From contig CBDDLH010000003.1 in the NCBI GenBank assembly GCA_965230565.1, positions 1 through 64,000 on the forward strand: a stretch of DNA of 64,000 nt, in the 5' to 3' direction. The notes beneath the pieces were generated by a model. The model saw only the letters and a list, made by a program, of their open reading frames with translations. It had not been told where the DNA came from and searched no databases. Made by a program: the position numbers and the translations under genes. Each line of letters begins with the position of its first letter. Position 1 is the first letter of the stretch. Below, piece after piece: positions 25,694 to 34,883 of the stretch. This DNA is from BCD1 sp965230565. Lineage in GTDB: Bacteria; Bacteroidota; Bacteroidia; Chitinophagales; Saprospiraceae.

Positions 25694-26971
25694 TTATTGA
25701 ATGATATGCTCAAGGCGAATTCCACGGGAGCCTTTCAGTAAAACCATTACATCGGAAAACGCCTGATCCTCATACCAGTTTTTCGCATCACGGGAGTCTT
25801 TAAAATGTATTTGTCCGGAATCCACAACCTTCCCGAATTCCTGACCGACAAAAACACAAGTATCCATATTGAGTTCTTTGACAAGTTGAATAATTTTGTT
25901 GTGTTCCAACTCACTTACCTCCCCCAATTCAAGCATATCTCCAACAATAGCTATTTTTTTGCGGCCTTTGCTTTCCATGTCAGAAAAGCTCAATAAAGCT
26001 TTTTCCATACTAACGGGATTGGCATTATAGGAATCCATGATAAAAGTAATCCCATCTTTTTCGATCAACTGAGAACGATTATTGCTTGGATGATAATTCT
26101 CAAGGGCAATGGCCATATCTGATTCAGGCACACTGAAGAATTGACCGACGGAAATCGCTGTCAGAATATTATTAAAATTATAGGCACCTATCAACCGGGT
26201 TTCAACAGCAATGCTCCCCGTTTCGGTAGCTATCTCTATTTCAACAAAAGGGGAAGCTCCTTTTAAAGTTACCTTACCATCTTTACCGTAGAAAATCTTA
26301 TTGCTAACCTGAGAGGCCATATCCTCCAGGTGTGGCTCATTTTGGTTGACAAAGCCAATGCCGTCATTTTCAGCAAGCCAATCGTAAATCTCCGCTTTGG
26401 TCCTGATCACTCCCTCAAAACTACCGAATCCCTCCAAATGAGCTTTCCCGACGTTGGTCACAAACCCATGGGTCGGAGCAGAAATCCCGCAAAGGAAACC
26501 TATTTCGTGCAAACCATTGGCTCCCATTTCAATGACGGCGATTTCCGTGTCAGCCGGCATGGACAACAATGTCAACGGTACTCCGATGTGGTTATTAAAA
26601 TTACCGGAGGTCGCATGGACCTTATATTTTTGGGCAAGTATCGCAGCAAGGAGTTCTTTTGTAGTCGTTTTCCCATTGGATCCGGTCAGGCCAATGACGG
26701 GAAAATCAAATTGGTCACGGTGATACCGGGCCAGCTGTTGCATGGTTTCCAACACGTTTTCTACCAAAATATAGCCATCTCCCTCAACAACATTCGGATC
26801 ATCAACAAGGACATAAGCTGCCCCTGCTTCCAGCGCAGCTTTAGCAAATTTATTACCGTCAAAATTGTCTCCTTTTAACGCAAAGAACAAAACCCCTTCC
26901 TTCACTTTTCTGGAGTCTGTACAAATCTCCGGGTGTTGTTTGAAAATTTCGTATAACCTTTCAATGTTCAT
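25694..26971 (-). CDS. murF: UDP-N-acetylmuramoyl-tripeptide--D-alanyl-D-alanine ligase
   Basis: A 425-residue Mur ligase that adds D-Ala-D-Ala to the UDP-MurNAc tripeptide in the cytosol. The ATP loop TGSNGKTTTKEL lies near residue 96; NFNNHIGVPLTLLSMP and EMGANGLHEIGFLC are typical of MurF. The central domain has NNRSQLIEKDGITFIMDSYNANP, and the C-terminal domain KKIAIVGDMLELGEVSE. Length is slightly short but complete. Placement next to gldJ is a conserved order in Bacteroidota. Confidence 0.95.
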   Translation of the reverse strand: MNIERLYEIFKQHPEICTDSRKVKEGVLFFALKGDNFDGNKFAKAALEAGAAYVLVDDPNVVEGDGYILVENVLETMQQLARYHRDQFDFPVIGLTGSNGKTTTKELLAAILAQKYKVHATSGNFNNHIGVPLTLLSMPADTEIAVIEMGANGLHEIGFLCGISAPTHGFVTNVGKAHLEGFGSFEGVIRTKAEIYDWLAENDGIGFVNQNEPHLEDMASQVSNKIFYGKDGKVTLKGASPFVEIEIATETGSIAVETRLIGAYNFNNILTAISVGQFFSVPESDMAIALENYHPSNNRSQLIEKDGITFIMDSYNANPVSMEKALLSFSDMESKGRKKIAIVGDMLELGEVSELEHNKIIQLVKELNMDTCVFVGQEFGKVVDSGQIHFKDSRDAKNWYEDQAFSDVMVLLKGSRGIRLEHIIQ

Positions 26972-26991
26972 TATTGCTTTCCTTTAAAATA

Positions 26992-27027
26992 AAAAGTTCC
27001 TTCCGGCATCAGCCAAAAGGAACTTTT
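26992..27027 (-). terminator. Terminator after gldJ
   Basis: An 11-bp perfect stem AAAAGTTCCTT / AAGGAACTTTT with a 14-base loop lies between gldJ and murF. The minus strand continues in U-rich sequence. Confidence 0.7.
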
Positions 27028-27069
27028 ATGTAAATGTAAAACACTTTTATATTTTACATCAATATTTTC

Positions 27070-28572
27070 CTAGTATCTTCTCTTTCCTCTTTTCTTAGTC
27101 TTGAACTGATTACCGCTATCCATCTCATTTCCGGAAGGAGCACCCACTCTAACCATTGCACAACGGAAACCGAGGTCGCGATCAGACTTGTCCTCATCTT
27201 TGAAACGACGGGAACCAGGAGAGAGCCAGTAAGCTCTGTCTTGCCATCCACCGCCTTTGAAAACGCGGGCTTTATCACCGATCAACGTATACTTACCATA
27301 CTCGTAGTAAACCTGAGATTCCTGGTCACCATCGAGGTAGTTGTATACCTGACCACGCTTGTAGTTTTCGCGATCAGCAGCTTCATCATCCTGAACATAC
27401 TCATATCGGATACGTCCGAGAGAGTCAGTACCATCAGGCAAGCCGTTTTCGTCCAACACTTTTTTCTTGAATTTATTACCACGGTAAGGGTTCAAATCAT
27501 GTCCCTGAGCATCGCTCAAAGTGATACTGGTCAATGGTCTGTAAAGGTCGAGTGTCCACTCGTTTACGTTACCGGCCATGTTGTAGAGACCAAAATCATT
27601 AGGAAGGTAAGAGCGAACGGGAGCTGTAGGACAAGCGTTATCGTTCAACTTTCCTGCAAGACCCATGTAATCCCCGTGTCCTTTTTTGAAGTTAGCGAGG
27701 ATGGCACCCTGCTGCTTATCACGCTTTTGATAGCGAACAGTGTTGCCGTTCCATGGATAAATCCTTCTGTCAGAGATCAATTCATCAACACCTCCGATCT
27801 GATTACCCTGAAGTGATAAAGCGGCATATTCCCACTCTGCTTCAGTTGGCAAACGATATTCAGGAAGTAATATACCATCTTCAAAACGTACAGGACGCTC
27901 ACCACCGGTACGAAGGTCTTTCAGGTTCTTACGAACATTACCTTCATATTGACCAAGCAGGTAAGCTTCTGTGTTGAAGTTTTCATCATCAATCTGCTCA
28001 TCCGGGTTGAGGTTCAAAATTCCTTTTTCAATGAGTAACATCTCGTTTACCCTGTCGGTACGCCATTTACAGAAGTCTACTGCCTGCAACCAGCTGACAC
28101 CTACTACCGGATAATCATCATAAGCCGGGTGGCGGAAATAAGTTTCCACGTAAGGCTCATTAAAAGAAAGTTCCTCACGCCAAACAAGGGTATCAGGAAG
28201 AGCATTCAGGCGTACTTCCGGATAGCTCTCACCAAATACGCGGTCGAGCCAGTACAAATACTCTCTGTAGTTACTGTTTGACACTTCGGTTTCATCCATG
28301 TAAAATGAAGAAACGGTCACCCTTCTTGGAATGGTATTCCAGGAGTACAATACATCCTGTTCAGTATTTCCCATAGTGAATGTACCACCTTCGATGAGGA
28401 CGAGATTCGGACCGGCTTCCTGACCTTTATAATCGGTCTTTTTCTCAAAGCCACCCCATTTTTGGTCGTTCATTTTCCAACCTGTGATGTCGGAACGCTC
28501 ACTACGACCGCATGAGCTTAATACGAGTACAATTCCAAAAAGAATTGCGTTTAATTTCAACAAATTTTTCAT
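27070..28572 (-). CDS. gldJ: Gliding motility / type IX secretion lipoprotein GldJ
   Basis: A 500-residue lipoprotein (signal LLKLNAILFGIVLVLSSC, Cys21). It has the formylglycine-generating-enzyme-like (SUMF1) fold: LVLIEGGTFTMGNTEQD, SFYMDETEVSNSNYREYLYWL, VGVSWLQAVDFCKWRTDR, YRLPTEAEWEYAAL, AGNVNEWTLD and FKGGGWQDRAYWLSPG. The N-terminal TGWKMNDQKWGGFEKKTDY marks GldJ rather than its paralogue GldK. GldJ is an outer-membrane-associated lipoprotein needed for gliding and stability of the secretion machine in Flavobacterium. The C-terminal tail is basic. It is followed by murF and lies next to porP-like, porU and porV genes. Confidence 0.88.
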   Translation of the reverse strand: MKNLLKLNAILFGIVLVLSSCGRSERSDITGWKMNDQKWGGFEKKTDYKGQEAGPNLVLIEGGTFTMGNTEQDVLYSWNTIPRRVTVSSFYMDETEVSNSNYREYLYWLDRVFGESYPEVRLNALPDTLVWREELSFNEPYVETYFRHPAYDDYPVVGVSWLQAVDFCKWRTDRVNEMLLIEKGILNLNPDEQIDDENFNTEAYLLGQYEGNVRKNLKDLRTGGERPVRFEDGILLPEYRLPTEAEWEYAALSLQGNQIGGVDELISDRRIYPWNGNTVRYQKRDKQQGAILANFKKGHGDYMGLAGKLNDNACPTAPVRSYLPNDFGLYNMAGNVNEWTLDLYRPLTSITLSDAQGHDLNPYRGNKFKKKVLDENGLPDGTDSLGRIRYEYVQDDEAADRENYKRGQVYNYLDGDQESQVYYEYGKYTLIGDKARVFKGGGWQDRAYWLSPGSRRFKDEDKSDRDLGFRCAMVRVGAPSGNEMDSGNQFKTKKRGKRRY

Positions 28573-28604
28573 TTTCCTTCCTTAAATTTTTGAGAAATGA
28601 CGAG

Positions 28605-28612
28605 CAAATATA
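28605..28612 (-). promoter_or_regulatory. Candidate gldJ -7 box
   Basis: TATATTTG on the minus strand, 33 bases upstream of the gldJ start, fits TAnnTTTG. No clear TTG at -33. Confidence 0.4.
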
Positions 28613-29075
28613 GTGAAAATGTTCTTTTTACATTGGGCTCTTCCAAATTTAACACTTTAAGCCTTTTTTTTATTTGCGTTTTGTCAGCAATCTATCATAA
28701 TATGATAAACCCTTTTCGCGCGAAATTATTGTAGTTTAACAAAAATTCTGTCCTAAACCTGATGAGATTTTTAAAATTTCGAGCTCACGTGTAATTTTAG
28801 AAGCCCCAAATTTGGTTTATTTATTTGGTCAAAAAAAATTTTCCGGGTTAAAATCAGTCTTGCCGACAAAGTTTTTCAAAGTGGTTAGGTTTGTTTGATG
28901 TGGTCCCGACACTTTGTGTTCCCCTTCTGCGGGAACCTGTCCGCGGCAAATTTACCGGGATCTCCCGTTGGTCGACTTGAGGTTGTTATTAACCAATTCA
29001 AACCATATCAAACAGCGAGCAGAGCGAGCATCAAACCATATCAAACCTTTAATTTCCTAATTCAGGAAATTAAAG
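28613..29075. repeat. Gene-free stretch with CATATCAAAC repeat and 12-bp hairpin
   Basis: The 484 bases between gldJ and the porP-like gene hold no plausible gene. They contain CAAACCATATCAAAC twice (about 28998-29012 and 29031-29046) around GCGAGC words, a repeat seen again at 36966-37027. At 29047-29075 is a perfect 12-bp hairpin CTTTAATTTCCT / AGGAAATTAAAG spanning the stop codon of the porP-like gene, which may end its transcript. Confidence 0.5.
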
Positions 29076-30106
29076 CAATCCGTATACCGGCGAGCAGCTC
29101 TCTTGCGCTTGAATTCCTTACTATCCTCAAAATTGAAACTCAGAGAAACTTCATGTGTTCCTCCCGTACCTCCCGGGGCTGTTGCCAGATTGGAAACGGT
29201 CAGGTCAAAGCTGTATCCGATACGCATCACTCCGACTTTATAACCTACCAGAGCAATAACTGCATCCGGATTAGAAAAAGTATGTCTGTACCAAAGACCT
29301 CCGTAAAATTGTCTAAGGCCGGCATAAACACCTCCGTTGATCTGGCCAAAGTCACCTTGTTTAACAACCATCAGATTTGGAGATATGAACGTTGGGGGTC
29401 TGCGGTTATTGCCTTTTTCTAAAATTACTTCCCATCCACCATGAGCGGTAAGTCTGAGCGGAAGGCCCGCCTGAAGGTTATTATTGATTAATAAGAGATC
29501 ATCATCAGGAGAGTTGAGGTGTTTAACTGAAAACCCTGCGTGGAACTTCGGGCTGTAATACATTATACCCGCAGAAATATCGGGAATGGTACGGTTGAGG
29601 GATTCAGGCCTGACCTCTTCCGTTGGGTTAATTCCCCCGGTCCCGTCTCCTATGCCATTCAATTCATCAAACTGATCGACAAACTGTAACCGATCCCAAT
29701 CGACAAAGGATTGAATAACCCCGGCCTGTACACCAAACTTGATGACGTGTTCCCTTTTGATGCGAACTTTATATCCAAAAACTCCGGAAATGCGGTTACT
29801 CCTGTAAACTTTATCACCTGCTGCATCGGTCATGACAATCAAGCCAAATCCGCTGTTAAGTGCTTCGACTGATTGCTCGTAGGTCGCAGCATAGGTGGCA
29901 TAGGCATTAGGCCAGTTGGGGTATTGGTTTCGGTAATTTAAGGTAATACGAGGTGCGTAAGTAACCCCGGCAAAAGCAGGGTTCAACTGAAGTGGCGTGG
30001 AGTAAAACTGACTAAAAACGGGGTCTTGCGCGTTTGAAGAAACCGTAAAAAACAATAGCCCCAGAATTAATAATCTATGCATAGTATGTTGGTGAAGCTT
30101 TTTCAA
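29057..30106 (-). CDS. PorP/SprF family type IX secretion membrane protein
   Basis: A 349-residue outer-membrane barrel. Signal peptide ending VSSNAQ, then the family start DPVFSQFYSTPLQLNPAFAG and RITLNYRNQYPN. Further typical phrases are FGLIVMTDAAGDKVYRSN and DISAGIMYYSPKFHAGFSVKHLN. PorP/SprF proteins bind PorE or related proteins and surface adhesins such as SprB, acting as an outer-membrane part or exporter adaptor of type IX secretion. Many paralogues exist per genome, so the precise partner is unknown. The gene is divergent from porU. Confidence 0.9.
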   Translation of the reverse strand: MKKLHQHTMHRLLILGLLFFTVSSNAQDPVFSQFYSTPLQLNPAFAGVTYAPRITLNYRNQYPNWPNAYATYAATYEQSVEALNSGFGLIVMTDAAGDKVYRSNRISGVFGYKVRIKREHVIKFGVQAGVIQSFVDWDRLQFVDQFDELNGIGDGTGGINPTEEVRPESLNRTIPDISAGIMYYSPKFHAGFSVKHLNSPDDDLLLINNNLQAGLPLRLTAHGGWEVILEKGNNRRPPTFISPNLMVVKQGDFGQINGGVYAGLRQFYGGLWYRHTFSNPDAVIALVGYKVGVMRIGYSFDLTVSNLATAPGGTGGTHEVSLSFNFEDSKEFKRKRAARRYTDCFNFLN

Positions 30107-30136
30107 ATGTAAATAACCTTTAAGTGTAACTTAGTC

Positions 30137-30270
30137 GAGGCTAAGGAGGAGGCTAAGGCTAAGGTTTTTTCTGAATTGTATTATATGCTTTATTTCAAAA
30201 AAGTGGATGAGGAATATATATCAAATCAATTATCTTAACAATTCCTCAGCCTTAGCCTTGGCCTTAGCCT
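30137..30270. repeat. Inverted GGCTAAGG repeat in the porP-porU intergenic region
   Basis: Left arm of GGCTAAGG words (about 30137-30166) and right arm CCTTAGCCTTGGCCTTAGCC (about 30249-30269) are inverted and about 80 bases apart. The rest of this 506-base gap (30107-30612) shows no gene on either strand. Confidence 0.55.
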
Positions 30271-30572
30271 TTTTTATTTATATGCCATTTTTATACCCGG
30301 TATCGTACTAATTTTCAGCAAAAAACGATTTTTTGAAGACATTTGCAACAGAAAAATGGTAATCTAAGCGACCTTAAACTCTTCCCGAATGTTAAATTTG
30401 ACAATATGCAACATGCAATCACGTTTACTGAACGTTTATTGTTCGTAGTTGCGTATGTGATTAAAAACAGACTACTATTCGGATAAAACCAGCTGACGTT
30501 TGACATCACACCTATATTAAAGGTATATGAATGAAGAACATCAGCAATAGCAAAGTGGTTAAAATTATGCAG

Positions 30573-30580
30573 TAATTTTG
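30573..30580 (+). promoter_or_regulatory. Candidate porU -7 box
   Basis: TAATTTTG, 33 bases upstream of the porU start, fits TAnnTTTG. No TTG at the usual -33 spacing. Confidence 0.35.
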
Positions 30581-30612
30581 CTTTTTTCAACCGCAGAAAA
30601 ATTTCTACACTG

Positions 30613-33600
30613 ATGAAAATAAAGACTACTCTCCTGGTCCTGGCAATAATTGGCCAGATAAGCGCCTTTGCCCAAATAAATATTTCCGGTGATCTCAACT
30701 GGGAAAATGAAGTCCATGAAATTACCATCGCGGATGAACCCATCCAGATATGGAAATTTGACGGAGGAGTTATTTCTGATCTCTATGATGGCCTTCCGTT
30801 TTACCTCAAAAAATTTGACCTGCCGTCCAATGGCCGGATAGATGTGGAGATTTTAAATACGGAATTTGAGCCATTCCCTATGCAGGCCTCCGTGGCAGAT
30901 GAACACCTAAGTGAAAGACTTATTTTCAAAACCTCCGTTGGAAGAGACCGCAATGACTTTTACGGCAAGATTGCCTTTGTTCCCATAGTAAAAAGGAATG
31001 GCCAATATCAAAGACTCATTAATTTCCAACTTAACATCCGGTTTATTCCCGAACCTGCCCTGGCATTCAGAGGTCCGGAAAACACGGAAACTTCTGCTTT
31101 AGCGGATGGTGATGTTTATAAACTGGCTATTAGCCAGACCGGCATTCACAAGCTTACCTACAGCTATCTCAAAGATGAAATGAATATCGACATAGACAAC
31201 GTCGATCCAAAAACCATAAAAATTTACGGTAACGAAGGGGGCATGTTGCCTTCCTATTCAGAGGCTGATCGTGTTGATGATTTAGCAGAAAATGCCATTT
31301 GGGTCCAGGGACAGGATGATAGCAGCTTTGATTCAGGAGACTACATTCTCTTTTACGCTGAAGGTCCCAACAAATGGTATTATGATTCGGATGATCAGAT
31401 TTTTAACAGGAAACAGAACATCTACGATACCAGGAATTTTGTCTTCTTAAAAATAAGTGCCGGTAACGGTCTGCGAGTTTCAGAAGAAAGCAGCCTGCCC
31501 TCAGCAGACTATACTACCAGTCAATTTGATGATTACTACCGTTTTGAAGAAGAAACACTGAACGTTTATCACGAATGGTCCAGAGCAGAGGGTTCAGGGC
31601 AACAGTGGTTTGGTGATTATTTTAAGGTTGCCCGAAGTTATGATTATGAGAATATCTTTAATATTCCAAATCTCGTCACTTCCACACCGGTTAAGCTACA
31701 TGCCAGAATGCCACTTCGTACAGACGTAAGCTCTCGTTTCAATTTGACTATCAACGGTCAGACTTACCAGAGTTCTTATGCTTCGGCCATTTCCATACTC
31801 TCCGGGAAAAATGATAACATCATCGATTATTTCAAATGGGCAACCATTGAGGAAGAGGTTACCCTTAGCTCAGGAGATATTGATATAACGGTGGAATACC
31901 CGCTTCCGGCAACATCCAGCCCAAGCGAAGCCTGGCTGGATTACATCCAGATCAATGCGAGACGACAATTGACTATGTCCGGTGAGCAAATGCACTTCAG
32001 GGATATTCAAAGTATAGGTCAGAATTCAACAAAATTTAACTTATCCGGTGCCAATGCTAATCTGCTCATCTGGGATATTACAGAACCATTGGCTGTAAAA
32101 AGACAACAGGCCACTTTGAATGATGCCAGTACACTTGAGTTTAATGCTGCAACAACTGAACTGAGACAATTCATTGCCTTTGATCCTGCTCAAACTTTAT
32201 TACAACCGGGCTTTGTTGAAAAGATCGAAAATCAGAACATTCACGGTATTACCGATGCTGATCTCGTAATCCTTTATCCGTTGGCATTTGAGGCACAGGC
32301 ACAACAATTTGCTCAGCACCGGAGTGCTCACAATAATTATTCGGTGGCTTTGGTTCGTATCGATCAATTATATAACGAATTTTCCTCAGGTCGCCAGGAT
32401 CCGACGGCGATAAGGGACTTTGCCCGTATGCTCTATGACCGTTCTGAGAATTTCAAATATCTGCTGTTATTTGGGGATGCGTCCTTTGATTTCAGAAATA
32501 TTTATGGCCTGGATTATCATTATATTCCAACTTTTGAACGGGATAGTGCCAACCCATTGTTCAACTTCCCAACCGACGACTACCTCGGCATTCTTTACCA
32601 CGAAGTTACCAACGACCCGCTCGGAGGTGACCTGAATGTATCTGTGGGAAGGTTTCCGGTTGCCAGTGAAGAAGAAGCCCAGGAGGTTGTAGATAAAATC
32701 ACCATGTATGATGAACATCCCGACCGCATGAGAGACTGGCGTACCAGGATGGTATTCCTGGGAGATGATGAAGATACGGGTACACATTTTGACGACGCGA
32801 ATATTGCTGCCAATATTGTTCGTGATTCATTCCCGTCCTTCAATGTCGATAAATTATTCGTAGATGCCTTTCCTCAGGTTTCCACCTCTGCAGGTGAAAG
32901 ATCTCCGGATGTTACTTCAAGTTTGAATAAATCTATTTTTAAAGGTGTTTTGGCAGTCACTTATCTTGGTCACGGCGGCCCTAAAGGATGGGCTCAGGAA
33001 CGGATCCTGAACATATCCGACATCCTGAACTGGAAAAATGAAGAGCATTTTCCATTATTCATCACTGCTACCTGTTCTTTTACGGCATTTGATGATCCGG
33101 CATTTGTATCCGCGGGGGAAGAGACCTTCCTGAATCCAACTGGCGGGGCAATCGCCTTATTCACAACTACAAGAGCAGTATATGCCAACGCCAATTCTAC
33201 ACTTACGAATCAAACGATCAAGCAATTACTGACCCCGGACACCGACCACAGTAAAACCATGGGGGATGTTTTTATAACAGCAAAAAATGCCGTAGCCAGT
33301 GTAACCGGATTGAATTCAAGGAAATTTGCCCTGATGGGAGATCCCTCCCAGGTAGTGGCCGTTCCTCAATATGATGTTTTGACTACCAAAATCAACGGTG
33401 CTGATGTTTCACAAACGGAACCTGACACCATTAAAGCCCTGGAGCAGGTGGTGATCGAAGGTGTGGTATTGAACCAGGACGGTAATATTTTTGAAGGCTT
33501 TAACGGAACGATCTATCCGACTATTTACGATAAGGATCAGACCTACTCTACCTTGCAGCAAGATCCCGGAAGCCCGTACAGGGAATTCCAGATTCAGAAA

Positions 33601-34479
33601 AACGTGCTTTTCAAAGGAAGAGCAACGGTAGCTAATGGTCATTTTTCCTTTACCTGTATCATTCCTAAAGATATCAATTATGAATTTGGTCTTGGAAAGA
33701 TCAGCTATTATGCGGCAGACACTGACCAGATGATAGATGCCGACGGTTATTCAAAGGATATTGTGATCGGAGGTATCTCAGCCGAAGGGTTTGCGGATGA
33801 TCAGGGACCTTTGGTAGAAGTATTTATGAATACGGAAGATTTCGTCTTTGGTGGCATCACCAATCCGGACCCGACGCTTTTGGTAAAGCTTTCGGATGAT
33901 CACGGGATAAATGTAGTTGGTAACAGCATAGGCCATGACCTCGAAGGACTTCTTGATGACAATACACAAAACACCTTAGTACTCAACGATTTTTACGAGG
34001 CTGAATTGGATGATTATACCAAAGGTATGGTCAAATATCCTCTTTCAGACCTCGAAGAAGGACGTCACACCATGCGGGTAAAAGCCTGGGATGTGGCCAA
34101 TAATTCAGCGGAAGGTTATACCGAGTTTGTAGTAGCATCGGATGCGGGTGTAGCTCTTGAACATGTATTTAATTACCCAAATCCGTTTTTTGATCGAACC
34201 TGTTTCCAGTTTGATCACAATATGCCCGGAGTGGAAATGGATGTCCTGATAAGGATATTTACCGTTTCCGGCAGGTTGATCAAAACCATTGAACAAACGA
34301 TGATCACGGACGGTGCCATCAGGCAGGATGATTGTATTGAATGGGATGGGACGGACGATTTTGGGGATCGGATCGGTAAGGGGGTTTATGTATATAAAGT
34401 GCTGACGAGAGTAAGAAACTCCGGAAGTGACGATTTAAAAGGAGAAAGTGCCTTTGAAAAATTAGTTATCCTAAAATAA
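30613..34479 (+). CDS. porU: Type IX secretion sortase PorU (C25 family)
   Basis: A 1288-residue surface protease that removes C-terminal sorting domains from cargo and attaches it to the surface. Signal peptide MKIKTTLLVLAIIGQISAFAQ. A long N-terminal beta region precedes the gingipain-like C25 domain: LLLFGDASFDFRNIYG, VGRFPVASEEEAQEVVDKI, the catalytic His in YLGHGGPKGW (His787) and the catalytic Cys in TATCSFTAFDDP (Cys821). The C-terminus (FNYPNPFFDRTCFQFD...GVYVYKVLTRV) is itself a sorting-domain-like fold that PorU keeps. Followed by porV after about 400 bases, as in other Bacteroidota. Confidence 0.95.
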   Translation: MKIKTTLLVLAIIGQISAFAQINISGDLNWENEVHEITIADEPIQIWKFDGGVISDLYDGLPFYLKKFDLPSNGRIDVEILNTEFEPFPMQASVADEHLSERLIFKTSVGRDRNDFYGKIAFVPIVKRNGQYQRLINFQLNIRFIPEPALAFRGPENTETSALADGDVYKLAISQTGIHKLTYSYLKDEMNIDIDNVDPKTIKIYGNEGGMLPSYSEADRVDDLAENAIWVQGQDDSSFDSGDYILFYAEGPNKWYYDSDDQIFNRKQNIYDTRNFVFLKISAGNGLRVSEESSLPSADYTTSQFDDYYRFEEETLNVYHEWSRAEGSGQQWFGDYFKVARSYDYENIFNIPNLVTSTPVKLHARMPLRTDVSSRFNLTINGQTYQSSYASAISILSGKNDNIIDYFKWATIEEEVTLSSGDIDITVEYPLPATSSPSEAWLDYIQINARRQLTMSGEQMHFRDIQSIGQNSTKFNLSGANANLLIWDITEPLAVKRQQATLNDASTLEFNAATTELRQFIAFDPAQTLLQPGFVEKIENQNIHGITDADLVILYPLAFEAQAQQFAQHRSAHNNYSVALVRIDQLYNEFSSGRQDPTAIRDFARMLYDRSENFKYLLLFGDASFDFRNIYGLDYHYIPTFERDSANPLFNFPTDDYLGILYHEVTNDPLGGDLNVSVGRFPVASEEEAQEVVDKITMYDEHPDRMRDWRTRMVFLGDDEDTGTHFDDANIAANIVRDSFPSFNVDKLFVDAFPQVSTSAGERSPDVTSSLNKSIFKGVLAVTYLGHGGPKGWAQERILNISDILNWKNEEHFPLFITATCSFTAFDDPAFVSAGEETFLNPTGGAIALFTTTRAVYANANSTLTNQTIKQLLTPDTDHSKTMGDVFITAKNAVASVTGLNSRKFALMGDPSQVVAVPQYDVLTTKINGADVSQTEPDTIKALEQVVIEGVVLNQDGNIFEGFNGTIYPTIYDKDQTYSTLQQDPGSPYREFQIQKNVLFKGRATVANGHFSFTCIIPKDINYEFGLGKISYYAADTDQMIDADGYSKDIVIGGISAEGFADDQGPLVEVFMNTEDFVFGGITNPDPTLLVKLSDDHGINVVGNSIGHDLEGLLDDNTQNTLVLNDFYEAELDDYTKGMVKYPLSDLEEGRHTMRVKAWDVANNSAEGYTEFVVASDAGVALEHVFNYPNPFFDRTCFQFDHNMPGVEMDVLIRIFTVSGRLIKTIEQTMITDGAIRQDDCIEWDGTDDFGDRIGKGVYVYKVLTRVRNSGSDDLKGESAFEKLVILK

Positions 34480-34868
34480 AAATCACTTTTTTTCGTAAAA
34501 GTGGCAGGGTCTTTGATATAGATGATTAGGAAATAGGTTTTATTTGAAACTTGTGGGTTAATTGTTCATGCAACAAAAACAACCCTGGAGCAGTAAAACC
34601 TATTAAATACGCTGAGAAAACGGTACTTCCGACAAGAAAACGGTGGTATCATTACTTTCTCAGTAAGTTAAAACAGCTAGGAAATAGTATATTTGCGTGA
34701 TTTTTCTAATTACGCCCTAAAGAGAAAATAAAACTAACGGTTTATCGGACAAGAAATAAAACACTACAAAATTTAAAACCTGCTTTCCTGCAAATGCAGA
34801 CAGACAATCAGATTTAAAATTTTAATTAGATAAATCGGTGTTTAAATATTTTGTAATTCATTTATTAA
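34480..34868 (+). promoter_or_regulatory. porU-porV gap with candidate promoter
   Basis: This stretch of about 390 bases carries no gene on either strand. TATATTTG at 34688-34695 fits the -7 box and would give porV its own transcript with a leader of about 180 bases. I see no terminator after porU, so read-through is also possible. Confidence 0.35.
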
Positions 34869-34883
34869 ATGCTTGAATATCTC

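Noticed and set aside
30315..30743. 142-residue minus-strand frame before porU
   Set aside because: Overlaps the porU start on the other strand, with low-complexity hydrophobic product and no family features.
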